DNA from: an uncultured Pelagibacteraceae bacterium
GTDB taxonomy: Bacteria; Pseudomonadota; Alphaproteobacteria; Pelagibacterales; Pelagibacteraceae
NCBI GenBank assembly: GCA_902573065.1
Contig: CACGHX010000006.1
Location: forward strand, 1-45,644
Direction: 5' to 3'
Length of the DNA: 45,644 bases
The position numbers and the translations under genes are program-made. The notes under the pieces were generated by a model, which saw nothing but the letters and a program-made list of their open reading frames with translations, made no database searches and was not told where the DNA came from. Below, piece by piece: positions 17,069-25,766 of the stretch. Each line of letters opens with the position of its first letter. The first letter of the stretch is position 1.

Positions 17069-17927
17069 TTAATTTCTTCTTAAGTATTTATCTTTAAAAA
17101 AAACTTTTTTACTTTTGTGCCAAGTAACAGGAAAAAATGTTTCGTCCATCTTAGATGAGTTTAAAATTTTATAATGATTAAAGTGAGGATTCTTTATTCG
17201 ATTATGAAATTTAGAGTTACCGTTCATAAAGTGTATGCTTAATGTAATTCTATCTTGTTTAGTTTTATTAAAACCAGAGCCATGCCACATATCACCGTGA
17301 TGGAATACCACAGAACCTTTTTTTGCTACAACATAATGTCGACCAAATTTATCTGCGTTTGATAGTAATTTTTTACTTATAGACCTATAACTTTGATTGG
17401 TAAAAAACTTGTTAAGTCTTTTTGTTGTTCCATTTTTTATGAGATCCTATTAAATATTCTAATGTTGCGCCCTCTTTGCTTGTGTCTTCTAATGGTATCC
17501 AAGCAGTTATAACTTTTCCAGGAGTATGCCAGTCTTGATAAGGATTATCTTGGTGAAAGGCAACTGAACCTGCGCCTGGAACAACCCATATTAGGCTATC
17601 CTGATTAAGTCTTGTGCTAGTCCAATTTTGTAAACTTGCAACTAATTCTCCTATTTTCTTTGATAAAACTACTCTCGCAACGTCATAATCTGACTTCCAT
17701 GCGTTACATACTGATCTAGGAATATTGTTTTTGTCTCTACCGTACACCCATTTTATTTTATCAGGCACTACTCCAGTTTCATACTGACCTTTGAATATTT
17801 TTTTGTATTTTTTTCTAACTTTGTTTAAATCGTTTTTATTAAGAACGTTTTCAAAAATTACGAAACCATTCTTATTAAAAAATTCTTTCTTTTCTTTAAG
17901 CTGACTTTTCGTAAAATTTTTGGTCAT
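17069..17927 (-). pseudogene. Phytanoyl-CoA dioxygenase (PhyH)-family gene with a +1 frameshift
   Basis: The first part (17927-17412) gives KNGFVIFENVL, then FHQDNPYQDWHTPGKVITAW (iron-binding His-x-Asp) and GATLEYLIGSHKKW, then a stop. The second part, in another frame, begins RLNKFFTNQSYRSISKKLL and runs through GRHYVVAKKGSVVFHHGDMWHGSG and QDRITLSIHF, supplying the distal His and the 2OG-binding Arg. Removing one base from the run of five T (17419-17423; A on the coding strand) joins both parts into a normal PhyH protein of about 285 aa. Both halves keep the family residues, so the break is recent, a sequence error, or bypassed by slippage. The ATG at 17927 (MTKNFTKS) is chosen. It lies inside the end of the HemN-like gene; an ATG at 17939 is also possible. 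Confidence 0.85.
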
Positions 17928-19314
17928 TATATGCGTCAAACACGTTTGCTACCTGAGGAGATAAATGCTCACCTAACTCGGATAGAATGATGTTGCTATT
18001 ATTAATTTTTAAAAGTTGATCATCTTGTAATGGTAATAAATTAATCAGTTCTTTTTTAAAATAATCTTTAAAATCCATTTTGTATTTTTTGTTAAAAAAA
18101 TCAAATTCTACATTAAAAAATGTTCTAATGTGTCTAATTACTTCCCTTCGGATCACATCGTCAGAGTTCATTTTAAGCCCCCTATATATAGGAAACTTAC
18201 CCTCATCAATCGCTCCTCTATATAAATTTAACTCATAAAAATTTTGAAAGTAATATTCATCATTTAGAACTCCATGTGCTGAACTTCCTACAGCAATAAA
18301 ATTTGTAGCCTCCCCTTTTTGTGTTCCTAAAGAATTATAAACAGCTTTTTTTTCATTAATTGATTTGGCTAATGGATCACTTGGAAGAGCATAACTTTCA
18401 AAACCTGCTCGAGTATAATTATTAGACATCAAAACTTTATTAGCTGCTTCAAAAACAGCCTTACGATCAAAAAAATCAAGCATCGGTTCATTTCTAACCA
18501 TTTTTGTCATATATTTTCTTGTGTTAGGTTTGTAATGCACATACATCGTTTGTAGTTGAGAAGGCTTTAATTGTGCAACAGTTTTCATTGTTTCTTCAAT
18601 TTTTTTAACATTTTGTCTTGGAAGACCTATTAAAAAATCAAAATTGATAACGGGAAAAAGTTTTCTTACTCTTGGGGTTAATAATTTATCTACAAGTTCA
18701 GGTGGTTGAACTCGATTAATTTCTTCTTGAACATCTCGATCAAAATCTTGAATACCAAAAGATAATCTAGTTACTCCTTGTTCATGATAGAACATTAATC
18801 TTTCTTCGTCTACTCTTCTAGGATCGACCTCAATAGTAAAATCTCCAATTTTTGAAAAATCTATGAGCGATCTCATTTTTTTTATTAAGTATTTGAATTC
18901 TTCTTCTTTATAATATGTCGGTGAACCTCCGCCTAAATAAATTTCTTTAAAATTGAAACTTACTTTGTTTTGGTTCAAAAAATTTTGAAGCATATCAAAC
19001 TCTTTTGATAAGTAATTGTACAAGTAATCTTTTACGTTTTCGTAGTTTTGAGTTATGGTTTTACTACACAAACAAAAATAACAAAGTTGTTCGCAAAAAG
19101 GAGTGTGTACATAAAATAAGACTGGTTTTTGTTTATTTTTTTCTTTACCGTACCAATCAGTTATAGCTGACTTATAGTCTTCTGATCCAAATTTCTCTGA
19201 CCAATTACCTTTGGTTGGGTACTCGGTATAATCATAAATTAAATTGGTATGATATTTTTTTAAAAGAAGAGCATTCTTTAATATACTTCCCTCTTTACTG
19301 GTTGTGTAACTCAT
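17896..19314 (-). CDS. HemN-family radical SAM enzyme (coproporphyrinogen III dehydrogenase-like)
   Basis: A 472-aa full-length HemN-type protein. The [4Fe-4S] site is Cys74-x3-Cys78-x2-Cys81, with the extra Cys83 that true HemN also has (CEQLCYFCLC). Other HemN landmarks are YTEYPT near residue 30, FYVHTPFC, LGGGSPTY, IEVDPRR, LSFGIQDFD, INRVQ and NFDFLIGLPRQ, followed by a HemN C-terminal domain (RGLKMNSDDVIRREVIRHI). Oxygen-independent conversion of coproporphyrinogen III to protoporphyrinogen IX is possible. However, the gene heads an operon with two oxygenases and two dehydrogenases and not with heme genes, so a recruited radical chemistry is also plausible. On the minus strand, TTGTAA followed after 17 bases by TACATT in the 42-base upstream gap may be its promoter. 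Confidence 0.85.
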   Translation of the reverse strand: MSYTTSKEGSILKNALLLKKYHTNLIYDYTEYPTKGNWSEKFGSEDYKSAITDWYGKEKNKQKPVLFYVHTPFCEQLCYFCLCSKTITQNYENVKDYLYNYLSKEFDMLQNFLNQNKVSFNFKEIYLGGGSPTYYKEEEFKYLIKKMRSLIDFSKIGDFTIEVDPRRVDEERLMFYHEQGVTRLSFGIQDFDRDVQEEINRVQPPELVDKLLTPRVRKLFPVINFDFLIGLPRQNVKKIEETMKTVAQLKPSQLQTMYVHYKPNTRKYMTKMVRNEPMLDFFDRKAVFEAANKVLMSNNYTRAGFESYALPSDPLAKSINEKKAVYNSLGTQKGEATNFIAVGSSAHGVLNDEYYFQNFYELNLYRGAIDEGKFPIYRGLKMNSDDVIRREVIRHIRTFFNVEFDFFNKKYKMDFKDYFKKELINLLPLQDDQLLKINNSNIILSELGEHLSPQVANVFDAYNDQKFYEKSA

Positions 19315-19356
19315 AGGTTCAATGTAATAAAATATATATATTTTTACAAGATGATT

Positions 19357-20811
19357 TTAAAAAAAGGCCTTTTTTAAATCTTTTTCGACACTTTTAAACG
19401 CAGTATCTAAGTTATCGATTTCTTCTGACCTAAAAAGTTTAACATTTTTATACCAGTTGCTTTCAGACTTTTTTAGAAACCATCTCCAATCACTTAGAAA
19501 GGGTAAAATTATCCAAGTTTTTTTTCCTAATGTAGCTGATAAATGAGCAGTTGAAGTATCCGCAGTTATAACAAGATCCATTTGCTTTATAATTTCAATA
19601 CTATCTAAAAATGGTTTTTCAGACTCATCAATATCTGGAAAGCATATAATATTTTTTCTGACTGAAATTTCTTTTAAATCATTATCACTGGGTTTTTTTT
19701 GTATAAGAAAAAAATTAGCTTTATAAATAGACGATAGTTTAACAAAGTAGCTAAATGGTATATTTTTTTTTTGTAAAGATGTGTACGCATTTATACCAAT
19801 TTTTAAACCTTTGTATTTCTCCAATTTATTTGTCCATTTTATCTCAATATTTTTATTATTTTTAAAAAAATTAACTGTCTTATAAAAAAGTTGATTTTTT
19901 TTATTAAATATACCTAATAAGCTAAGTAAATGATTATGAAAGTCATGATCTGGTATTTTATCTTCTTCAGATATAATTTTGAACTTTTCTGTTTCTAAAA
20001 AATGAGAAAATTTTTTGTTTTTGAGATACAAAATTATCTCAACATTGTAACTCTCTTTTATTTTATAAAGATATCTTACAAACTGTATTAGATCTCCAAT
20101 ACCTTGTTCTGTAATAACTAAAAGTTTTTTATTTTCAAGATTTTCACCCTGCCACACTTTACTCTTCAAATTTAGTTTTTGGTAATTAATATAATCTAAA
20201 AAAGTTTTACTTTTTTTTCTCCACTCATATTCTTTGAAGCCTTCCTCAAAATTTTCTAACATTAATAATTGTGTTGCATAATTAACGTGAACATCAGGAT
20301 TTTTATTATTTATTTTTATTGACTCACTGTAATATTTTTTAGCCTCATCAAAATTTCCAATATTTTTATATGAGTTTGCTAAATTATTAAATGCTAAAAA
20401 ATTTTTAGGGTTTGACTTTATTGAACTCTTGAAAGCTTTGATTGCCAAATCAAATTTTTTATTTATTAAATGAATATTTCCAATGTTGTACATCGAAAAA
20501 TTATTTTTTGGTTCAATTTCAAAAGAATCTTTATAAAATTTTATTGCTTTATCAAAAATTTTTTGATCATGATAAAACTTTGCATAATTATATAAAAGTA
20601 ATGGATCTTTAGGATTTAATTTTAGGCTTTTTTCAAAAACATTTTTTGCTAATGCAAACTCTTTCAACTGAGAAAGTAACGGACCATAATTTTGTAATAC
20701 TGAATAATTATTTGGATTTGTTTTTAATATATGTTCATAGATTTCTCTAGCTTTATTCCAATTACCTTTGCTGTGATGCAAAAGTGCACTTTTAAAATAG
20801 TCCACCTTCAT
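19357..20811 (-). CDS. TPR-repeat protein with C-terminal glycosyltransferase-like domain
   Basis: A 484-aa protein. The first half (about residues 1-190) holds five to six tetratricopeptide repeats, each of 34 residues with the A-x-x-x-Y/F and P-x-N/D spacing (NPNNYSVLQNYGPLL, NPKDPLLLYNYAKFY, NPKNFLAFNNLANSY and so on). The second half has WQGENLENKKLLVITEQGIGD (positions about 220-240), then LVITADTSTAHLSATLGKKTW and FLSDWRWF, the marks of TPR-linked transferases related to GT9 heptosyltransferases and GT41. It probably glycosylates a protein or surface polymer. It lies two bases after the 51-aa membrane gene and 42 bases before the HemN-like gene, so it is likely co-transcribed with the upstream TVP38 gene. 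Confidence 0.85.
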   Translation of the reverse strand: MKVDYFKSALLHHSKGNWNKAREIYEHILKTNPNNYSVLQNYGPLLSQLKEFALAKNVFEKSLKLNPKDPLLLYNYAKFYHDQKIFDKAIKFYKDSFEIEPKNNFSMYNIGNIHLINKKFDLAIKAFKSSIKSNPKNFLAFNNLANSYKNIGNFDEAKKYYSESIKINNKNPDVHVNYATQLLMLENFEEGFKEYEWRKKSKTFLDYINYQKLNLKSKVWQGENLENKKLLVITEQGIGDLIQFVRYLYKIKESYNVEIILYLKNKKFSHFLETEKFKIISEEDKIPDHDFHNHLLSLLGIFNKKNQLFYKTVNFFKNNKNIEIKWTNKLEKYKGLKIGINAYTSLQKKNIPFSYFVKLSSIYKANFFLIQKKPSDNDLKEISVRKNIICFPDIDESEKPFLDSIEIIKQMDLVITADTSTAHLSATLGKKTWIILPFLSDWRWFLKKSESNWYKNVKLFRSEEIDNLDTAFKSVEKDLKKAFF

Positions 20812-20813
20812 AA

Positions 20814-20969
20814 TTATTTTTTTATAGTTTTTATTAATAATAAATTTAATAAAGATAATATAATAGCAACAAGAACGTCAAGAAATGGGCTTGCTTCGGG
20901 ATATCCGTAGTTCCATATAATTACTAAAATTAACCAAATAGTCCAATTTATTATTTTTATTTTTCTCAT
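20814..20969 (-). CDS. Small membrane protein (51 aa)
   Basis: An ATG at 20969 directly follows the stop of the TVP38-family gene, and the frame ends in TAA two bases before the next ATG. The product has two hydrophobic stretches, WTIWLILVIIWNYG and FLDVLVAIILSLLNLLLI, separated by a short YPEASP turn, with basic ends. This is a helical hairpin membrane protein. I do not recognise a named family. The exact fit between two genes without wasted bases is the main support for it being real. Confidence 0.65.
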   Translation of the reverse strand: MRKIKIINWTIWLILVIIWNYGYPEASPFLDVLVAIILSLLNLLLIKTIKK

Positions 20970-21698
20970 TTAATTTTTGTTAAAAAATAATTTTTTAACA
21001 ACAAAGCCAATTAAAATCATTAATACGAATGCTAAAATTGGTAAATAAATGTCAGGAGATGATATTATTTTTAAAAAACTTAAATTTTCATTAGTATCAA
21101 TATATTTTTCTATTCCCGCACCTAAAGCAACGGTAATAAACATTGTTGGCCAACTTCCTAAAAAAGTTCCAATAAAGTAATTTTTTATAGAAATGTTAAA
21201 TAAAACAGGAAGGACATTTTGTATTCCATAAGGAATCCCCCCTCCTCCTGCAAATCTGTACAAGGTAAAATAAAAAAGTTCATTTTTTTGAAAATTAGTT
21301 TTGAGTTTTGAAAATTTTGGTTCCAGTTTTTCCTTAATTAAATCTGTAAAGAATAGTTTTGCCAATAAGTATAAGCATGTTGTTCCTACAGAAGCTGCTA
21401 AAACTGCGATTAAAATTCCATACCATTTACCGAAAATAAATCCTGAAAATAATAAAATAGGTCCAGCAAAGCCTAGTAGCAGATACCAAATTACAGAAAA
21501 TATAAAAAATCCTATCGTAAGAAAAATAAAATTATTATTTTTATAATCAATAATTATATCTTTATTAGATTTGATGAACCCATAACTGGTCAAATCTTTC
21601 AGATCTATAAATGAGAATAAATAATACAGACCAAAAAATAGGACTAGTAGATAAAATACTCCAATTAAAAGTTTAATATTTCTAGAACCTAATTTCAT
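20970..21698 (-). CDS. TVP38/TMEM64 (DedA-superfamily, VTT domain) membrane protein
   Basis: A 242-aa inner-membrane protein with about five TM segments. The VTT domain is visible as [21 protein letters not shown] (residues about 73-93), [13 protein letters not shown], the conserved Arg in [15 protein letters not shown] and [14 protein letters not shown]. Members of the superfamily are thought to move or flip lipids, including undecaprenyl phosphate for DedA proteins. That would suit its place upstream of glycosyltransferase genes, but the link is inference. It is divergent from rpmH. Confidence 0.85.
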   Translation of the reverse strand: MKLGSRNIKLLIGVFYLLVLFFGLYYLFSFIDLKDLTSYGFIKSNKDIIIDYKNNNFIFLTIGFFIFSVIWYLLLGFAGPILLFSGFIFGKWYGILIAVLAASVGTTCLYLLAKLFFTDLIKEKLEPKFSKLKTNFQKNELFYFTLYRFAGGGGIPYGIQNVLPVLFNISIKNYFIGTFLGSWPTMFITVALGAGIEKYIDTNENLSFLKIISSPDIYLPILAFVLMILIGFVVKKLFFNKN

Positions 21699-21711
21699 AA
21701 ATTAATTTTTA

Positions 21712-21727
21712 ACTGTACTTATACAGT
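21712..21727. promoter_or_regulatory. Perfect inverted repeat between divergent TVP38 and rpmH genes
   Basis: ACTGTA, four bases, TACAGT lies 14 bases from the TVP38 start and 50 bases upstream of rpmH. It sits just ahead of a TATAAA (21737-21742) that could be the rpmH -10 box. The form is that of a dimeric repressor site or a small RNA hairpin. The inner spacing does not fit a known LexA site. Confidence 0.3.
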
Positions 21728-21776
21728 CTTATTACCTATAAATATCAAAAAATTTAACAGTAACCAAAGATATCTT

Positions 21777-21911
21777 ATGAAAAGAACCTATCAACCAAGT
21801 AAGCTTGTGAGAAAAAGAAGACATGGCTTTAGATCAAGAATGTCTACAAAGGCAGGTAGAAAGCTTATTGCGAGAAGAAGATCAAAAGGTCGAAAAAAAC
21901 TTTCTACTTAA
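21777..21911 (+). CDS. rpmH: 50S ribosomal protein L34
   Basis: A 44-codon gene starting ATG at 21777. The product begins [20 protein letters not shown] and continues [22 protein letters not shown], which is the L34 sequence pattern from end to end. L34 is a late-assembling large-subunit protein. It is five bases upstream of rnpA, the conserved rpmH-rnpA-yidD-yidC order of bacteria. It is the first gene of a plus-strand run reaching to 28633. Confidence 0.98.
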   Translation: MKRTYQPSKLVRKRRHGFRSRMSTKAGRKLIARRRSKGRKKLST

Positions 21912-21916
21912 AGACA

Positions 21917-22279
21917 ATGACAAAGCTTGAAAGTTTAAAAAAAAATTATCATTTTCAAAAAGTTTTAAGAAATAGAGTAATAAGCAATGAGTGCTTTACT
22001 ATATATCGCTCAAAAAACTTTTTAGACAAAAAAAATAAGAGTAAAAAACTTTATATAAGTTTCGTTATGAGAAAAAAAATTGGAAATGCAGTTAAAAGGA
22101 ATAGAATTAAAAGAAAATTAAGATCTATTGTGCAAAAGTTGTTGCTGATGAACGGTACAATAAATTTAGATTATATATATGTAATTTTTGGGAAGGATAA
22201 AGCATATAAAGAATACAACAATTCGCTATATGAAAAAATGAAAAAAAGTTTTAAAAGGATGCAAAGTTTAGAAGTATGA
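21917..22279 (+). CDS. rnpA: Ribonuclease P protein component
   Basis: A 120-aa basic protein that helps RNase P RNA remove 5' leaders from pre-tRNAs. The family motif is seen in [20 protein letters not shown] (residues about 54-73), with the RNR core. The N-terminus has [14 protein letters not shown], as expected. It overlaps the following yidD by four bases (ATGA), giving translational coupling. The RNA subunit gene is not in the window. Confidence 0.95.
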   Translation: MTKLESLKKNYHFQKVLRNRVISNECFTIYRSKNFLDKKNKSKKLYISFVMRKKIGNAVKRNRIKRKLRSIVQKLLLMNGTINLDYIYVIFGKDKAYKEYNNSLYEKMKKSFKRMQSLEV

Positions 22280-22533
22280 AATTAATTAGTTTAACTGTAA
22301 TATTTTTCATTAAAATTTATAAATATTTAATATCACCTTTACTTGGACAAAATTGTAGATTTCTTCCCACTTGTTCGGAGTATGCTGAAGAGTCATTAAA
22401 GACTCATGGTCTAATAAAGGGTTTGTCTTTAACCTTTAAAAGAATATCAAAATGTCACCCTATAAAGTTATTAGGAGGAAGTTCAGGATTAGATTTGGTA
22501 CCAAAAAAGAAAAATTTAGGAAAGAAAATTTAA
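22276..22533 (+). CDS. yidD: Membrane protein insertion efficiency factor YidD
   Basis: An 85-aa protein with an N-terminal amphipathic/hydrophobic stretch and the diagnostic [21 protein letters not shown], then a His-rich basic half with ISKCHPI. YidD is a small membrane-bound protein that improves YidC-dependent insertion. The gene overlaps rnpA by four bases and ends one base before the yidC ATG, so it is embedded in one transcript. Confidence 0.96.
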   Translation: MKLISLTVIFFIKIYKYLISPLLGQNCRFLPTCSEYAEESLKTHGLIKGLSLTFKRISKCHPIKLLGGSSGLDLVPKKKNLGKKI

Positions 22534-24228
22534 ATGGATCTTAGAAATGTAGTTTTTGCTATAGCTTTATCATTCGCTGTTCTATTTGGTTGGTCTGTAA
22601 TTTTTGAAACACCTCAAATTGAAGAACAAAAAAAATTGGAGCAAACTCAGAATTTGAAAAAGAATGACAATAAAAATTCTGATGTACCAAGTGTTAATAT
22701 AGAAAAGGAAAGAGTTTTAAACATATCCAGAGATGATGCGATTAAATCTGTAAAAAGAGTAAATTTTGAAAATGAGAATGTTAAAGGTTCAATTTCACTT
22801 AAAGGATTTTTGATAGATGATATTCTTTTTAAAAAATACAATACAGAAGTTAATTCAAACGAAAAAGTAAAATATTTAAATCCTTCTGAGACAAATGATG
22901 GGTACTTTGTTGAAACTGGATGGGCAGCAAGTAATGCAACTAATACACCTCTTCCAACAAAAAATTCGATATGGAAAGTAGTTGGAAATAATAAGCTTTC
23001 AGTAGGTAATCCAGTTACAGCTGAATGGAATAATAAATCAGGTTTAATTTTTAGAAAGAAAATACAACTAGATGAAAAGTTTTTGTTCAAAGTAACGCAA
23101 GAAGTTCAAAATAATTCAAGTCAAAGAGTAGAACTCTATCCGTATGCGCAAATAACAAGAAACCAAGATCCAGATGTTGTAGACTTTTATATTTTACACG
23201 AGGGGTTCATTGGAGTTTTTGATGAAGACCTACAAGAAGAGGGTTACGATGATGTTAAAGAAAAGAAAAAAGAATACTCAGCTGGTGAAGGATGGTTGGG
23301 TATTACAGATAAATATTGGTTAACTGCATTAGTCCCTGAAAAAAATCAACCATTTAAAGGTGAATTTATTTACAAAAATGGTTTTAAAGCAAACTATATT
23401 CAAAATAAACCTGTTGTTGTTCAGCCTTCAGGTTCAGGAATATCTGAGTCAAAAGTATTTATTGCAGCAAAAGAAGTTAAGGTAATAGATGGGTATGCTG
23501 AAACAGAAGAAATTAATAAATTTGATTTAACAATTGATTGGGGTTGGTTCTACTTTTTCACAAAACCACTATTTTTTATAATGAATTATTTATTTGAACT
23601 TACAAAAAACTTTGGAATAGCAATTGTTTTAGTAACAGCAGCAGTAAGATTATTATTTTTCCCTCTTGCAAATTACTCATTTAGATCAATGGCAAAGATG
23701 AAGATATTACAACCTGAATTGCTCAGATTAAAAGAATTACATAAAGAAGATAAAGTTAAACTTCAGCAAGAAATGATGGCACTTTATAAAAGAGAGAAAG
23801 TAAACCCACTATCTGGATGTCTTCCAATTTTAATTCAGATACCTTTCTTTTTTGCAATTTACAAAATGCTTTTCATTTCGCTGGAAATGAGACATCAACC
23901 ATTTTTTGGTTGGATTAAAGATTTATCAGCACAAGACCCAACTTCAATTTTTAACTTTTTTGGTTTGATACCTTGGGATCCACCATCTTTTCTAATTATT
24001 GGAGCATGGCCAATTATGATGGGAGCAACGATGTATTTGCAACAGAAGCTAAACCCTACTCCTCCAGATCCTATACAAGCTAAAATATTTATGTTCTTCC
24101 CATTATTTTTAACTATAATTTTAGCACCTTTTCCATCAGGTCTTGTTGTTTATTGGACAATTAACAACATATTAACAATTGCACAACAATGGGTAATTTA
24201 CAGATCAACAACTGTTAAAACAAAATAA
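22534..24228 (+). CDS. yidC: Membrane protein insertase YidC
   Basis: A 564-aa insertase of the inner membrane (Oxa1 family, proteobacterial form). It begins with a first TM (VVFAIALSFAVLFGWSVIF), then a large periplasmic beta domain from about residue 50 to 335. The conserved C-terminal core has TM2 with AIVLVTAAVRLLFFPL, carrying the essential groove Arg, followed by RSMAKMKILQPELLRLKE (the cytoplasmic helical hairpin), the segment LSGCLPILIQIPFFFAIYK, and the last TMs up to GLVVYWTINNILTIAQQW. The length is typical. It is directly followed by argB. Confidence 0.97.
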   Translation: MDLRNVVFAIALSFAVLFGWSVIFETPQIEEQKKLEQTQNLKKNDNKNSDVPSVNIEKERVLNISRDDAIKSVKRVNFENENVKGSISLKGFLIDDILFKKYNTEVNSNEKVKYLNPSETNDGYFVETGWAASNATNTPLPTKNSIWKVVGNNKLSVGNPVTAEWNNKSGLIFRKKIQLDEKFLFKVTQEVQNNSSQRVELYPYAQITRNQDPDVVDFYILHEGFIGVFDEDLQEEGYDDVKEKKKEYSAGEGWLGITDKYWLTALVPEKNQPFKGEFIYKNGFKANYIQNKPVVVQPSGSGISESKVFIAAKEVKVIDGYAETEEINKFDLTIDWGWFYFFTKPLFFIMNYLFELTKNFGIAIVLVTAAVRLLFFPLANYSFRSMAKMKILQPELLRLKELHKEDKVKLQQEMMALYKREKVNPLSGCLPILIQIPFFFAIYKMLFISLEMRHQPFFGWIKDLSAQDPTSIFNFFGLIPWDPPSFLIIGAWPIMMGATMYLQQKLNPTPPDPIQAKIFMFFPLFLTIILAPFPSGLVVYWTINNILTIAQQWVIYRSTTVKTK

Positions 24229-25098
24229 ATGTCCGAGGAAAATAATTTAGAAGAAATTAAAAAGTTTTGGCCTAAAGATGCTCCGAATGTAAACAATGTC
24301 CCAAAATACGTAAAAAAATATAAAAAAGACCTAATAGTAATTAAATATGGTGGGAATGTTTTAATTGATAGAAATATTTTTAATAATTTTATCCAAGATA
24401 TAAGTATATTAAATAAATTAGGTCTTTCTATTATTATTGTACACGGGGGTGGTCCTAGAATTGAAAGAGAATTAAAAAAAAGTAATATCCAAACTAAATT
24501 TATAAATGGTTTGAGAGTAACAGATAAAAATGTAATTAATATCGTTGAAAAAGTCCTAATAGACTTTAACAATGATATTGTTGTTTCACTTAATAAAAAG
24601 GGATCTAAAGCAGTTTCTGTTAATACGAAAATTAACAATGTTATAAATGTAATTCCTGATAAACCTGAATTGGGCTTTGTAGGAGTTCCACAAGAAATAA
24701 ATGTCGAGATAATAAAAAATATAATTAGTCAAAAACAAATACCAATTGTTGCTCCCCTGGGTCTAGATAAAGACAAACAAACTTATAATATTAATGGTGA
24801 TACTGCTGCTAGTGCTATAGCTAAAAAATTGAAATCTAGAAGACTTTTATTAATGACAAATGTTGAAGGTGTTTATGATGATAGAAAAACTTTGATTTCA
24901 GAAATAAAGCCTTACGACATGGAAAATTTAGTTAATCTAAAGATTGTTCAGGGTGGAATGTTACCCAAAATAAAGAATTGTATTGAGGCTGTTGAGAATG
25001 GAGTTAGAGGTGTCGTTATTCTTGATGGTAGAAAACCAAGAGCTATATTGAAAGAAATTTTCTCTGATCAAGGTGCTGGTACTTTAATTAGAAAATGA
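24229..25098 (+). CDS. argB: Acetylglutamate kinase
   Basis: A 289-aa amino-acid-kinase-fold enzyme that phosphorylates N-acetyl-L-glutamate, the second step of arginine synthesis. Visible are the phosphate loop IKYGGNVLI, IVHGGGPRIE, substrate-binding GLRVTD, NGDTAASAIAKKL, LLMTNVEGVYDD and QGGMLPKIKNCIEAVENGV. The N-terminal helix is longer than in E. coli ArgB, typical of the arginine-inhibited hexameric forms. The usual alphaproteobacterial neighbour engB is absent between yidC and argB. It overlaps the following HAD gene by four bases. Confidence 0.96.
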   Translation: MSEENNLEEIKKFWPKDAPNVNNVPKYVKKYKKDLIVIKYGGNVLIDRNIFNNFIQDISILNKLGLSIIIVHGGGPRIERELKKSNIQTKFINGLRVTDKNVINIVEKVLIDFNNDIVVSLNKKGSKAVSVNTKINNVINVIPDKPELGFVGVPQEINVEIIKNIISQKQIPIVAPLGLDKDKQTYNINGDTAASAIAKKLKSRRLLLMTNVEGVYDDRKTLISEIKPYDMENLVNLKIVQGGMLPKIKNCIEAVENGVRGVVILDGRKPRAILKEIFSDQGAGTLIRK

Positions 25099-25766
25099 AA
25101 GAGCTTTTAAATATAAAGTATTGGCTATTTGATTTGGACAACACACTATATTCTGGTGATACAAAAGTTTTCGATCAGGTTGATAAAAGAATGTCGAAAT
25201 ACATTTCAAATAAACTAAAAGTAAGCATTGAGGAAGCTAGAAAAATACAGAAAAATTATTTCCACGAATACAATACGACCTTAAATGGTATGATCAAAAA
25301 TCATGAGATAGATGCAAAAGAGTTTCTTGATTTTGTTCACGATATTGATTTAGAATTTCTTAAAAAAGATAAGGGTTTGGAGCAAGAGCTCAGTAGAATA
25401 AAAGATAAAAAAATAATATTCACTAACGGCTCCCGTGCACATGCAGAGAATGTTACTAAAAGAATTGGAATTAACAGCCTTTTTGACGGAATTTTTGATA
25501 TTGAAGACTCAGATTTTATCCCTAAGCCTGCTATCGAAACCTACAAAAGATTAATTGATAAATACAAAATTGAGCCACAATATTGTATATTTATAGAGGA
25601 TATTGCTAGAAATTTGAAACCAGCCCATGAATTAGGTATGAAAACAGTTTGGATTAAAAATAATGAACCTTGGGCGGCAAAATATTCAGATGAAAAATTT
25701 GTAAATTATAAGACTTCTAATTTAACTAATTTTTTAAAGGAAATAAATGAACTTAGAAAAAATTGA
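25095..25766 (+). CDS. HAD-superfamily phosphatase, pyrimidine 5'-nucleotidase-like
   Basis: A 223-aa cytosolic HAD hydrolase with all four motifs: [12 protein letters not shown] (residues about 12-22, nucleophile Asp); [14 protein letters not shown], the Lys in [28 protein letters not shown]. The arrangement and the [20 protein letters not shown] cap are those of the SDT1/pyrimidine 5'-nucleotidase branch common in alphaproteobacteria. The gene overlaps argB by four bases and dapD by 20. The physiological substrate is not decided by sequence. Confidence 0.87.
   Translation: MKELLNIKYWLFDLDNTLYSGDTKVFDQVDKRMSKYISNKLKVSIEEARKIQKNYFHEYNTTLNGMIKNHEIDAKEFLDFVHDIDLEFLKKDKGLEQELSRIKDKKIIFTNGSRAHAENVTKRIGINSLFDGIFDIEDSDFIPKPAIETYKRLIDKYKIEPQYCIFIEDIARNLKPAHELGMKTVWIKNNEPWAAKYSDEKFVNYKTSNLTNFLKEINELRKN

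Noticed and set aside
19350-19375. AAAAAAGGCCTTTTTT palindrome at the end of the TPR gene as a terminator
   Set aside because: The palindrome has no room for a loop without breaking the GGCC core, the stem would be almost only A-T, and it codes for the last residues of the protein.
21712-21727. LexA box at the ACTGTA/TACAGT repeat
   Set aside because: CTGT and ACAG are separated by six bases instead of eight, and alphaproteobacterial LexA normally uses a GTTC-N7-GTTC site.
22647-23090. Minus-strand frame of 147 codons opposite yidC
   Set aside because: It is the reverse shadow of the Lys/Asn-rich periplasmic domain of YidC and has no protein-like features.
24198-24638. Minus-strand frame of 146 codons opposite argB
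   Set aside because: It lies fully over yidC/argB, reads as a low-complexity Leu/Ile/Ser/Phe string and matches nothing; argB on the other strand has clear motifs.
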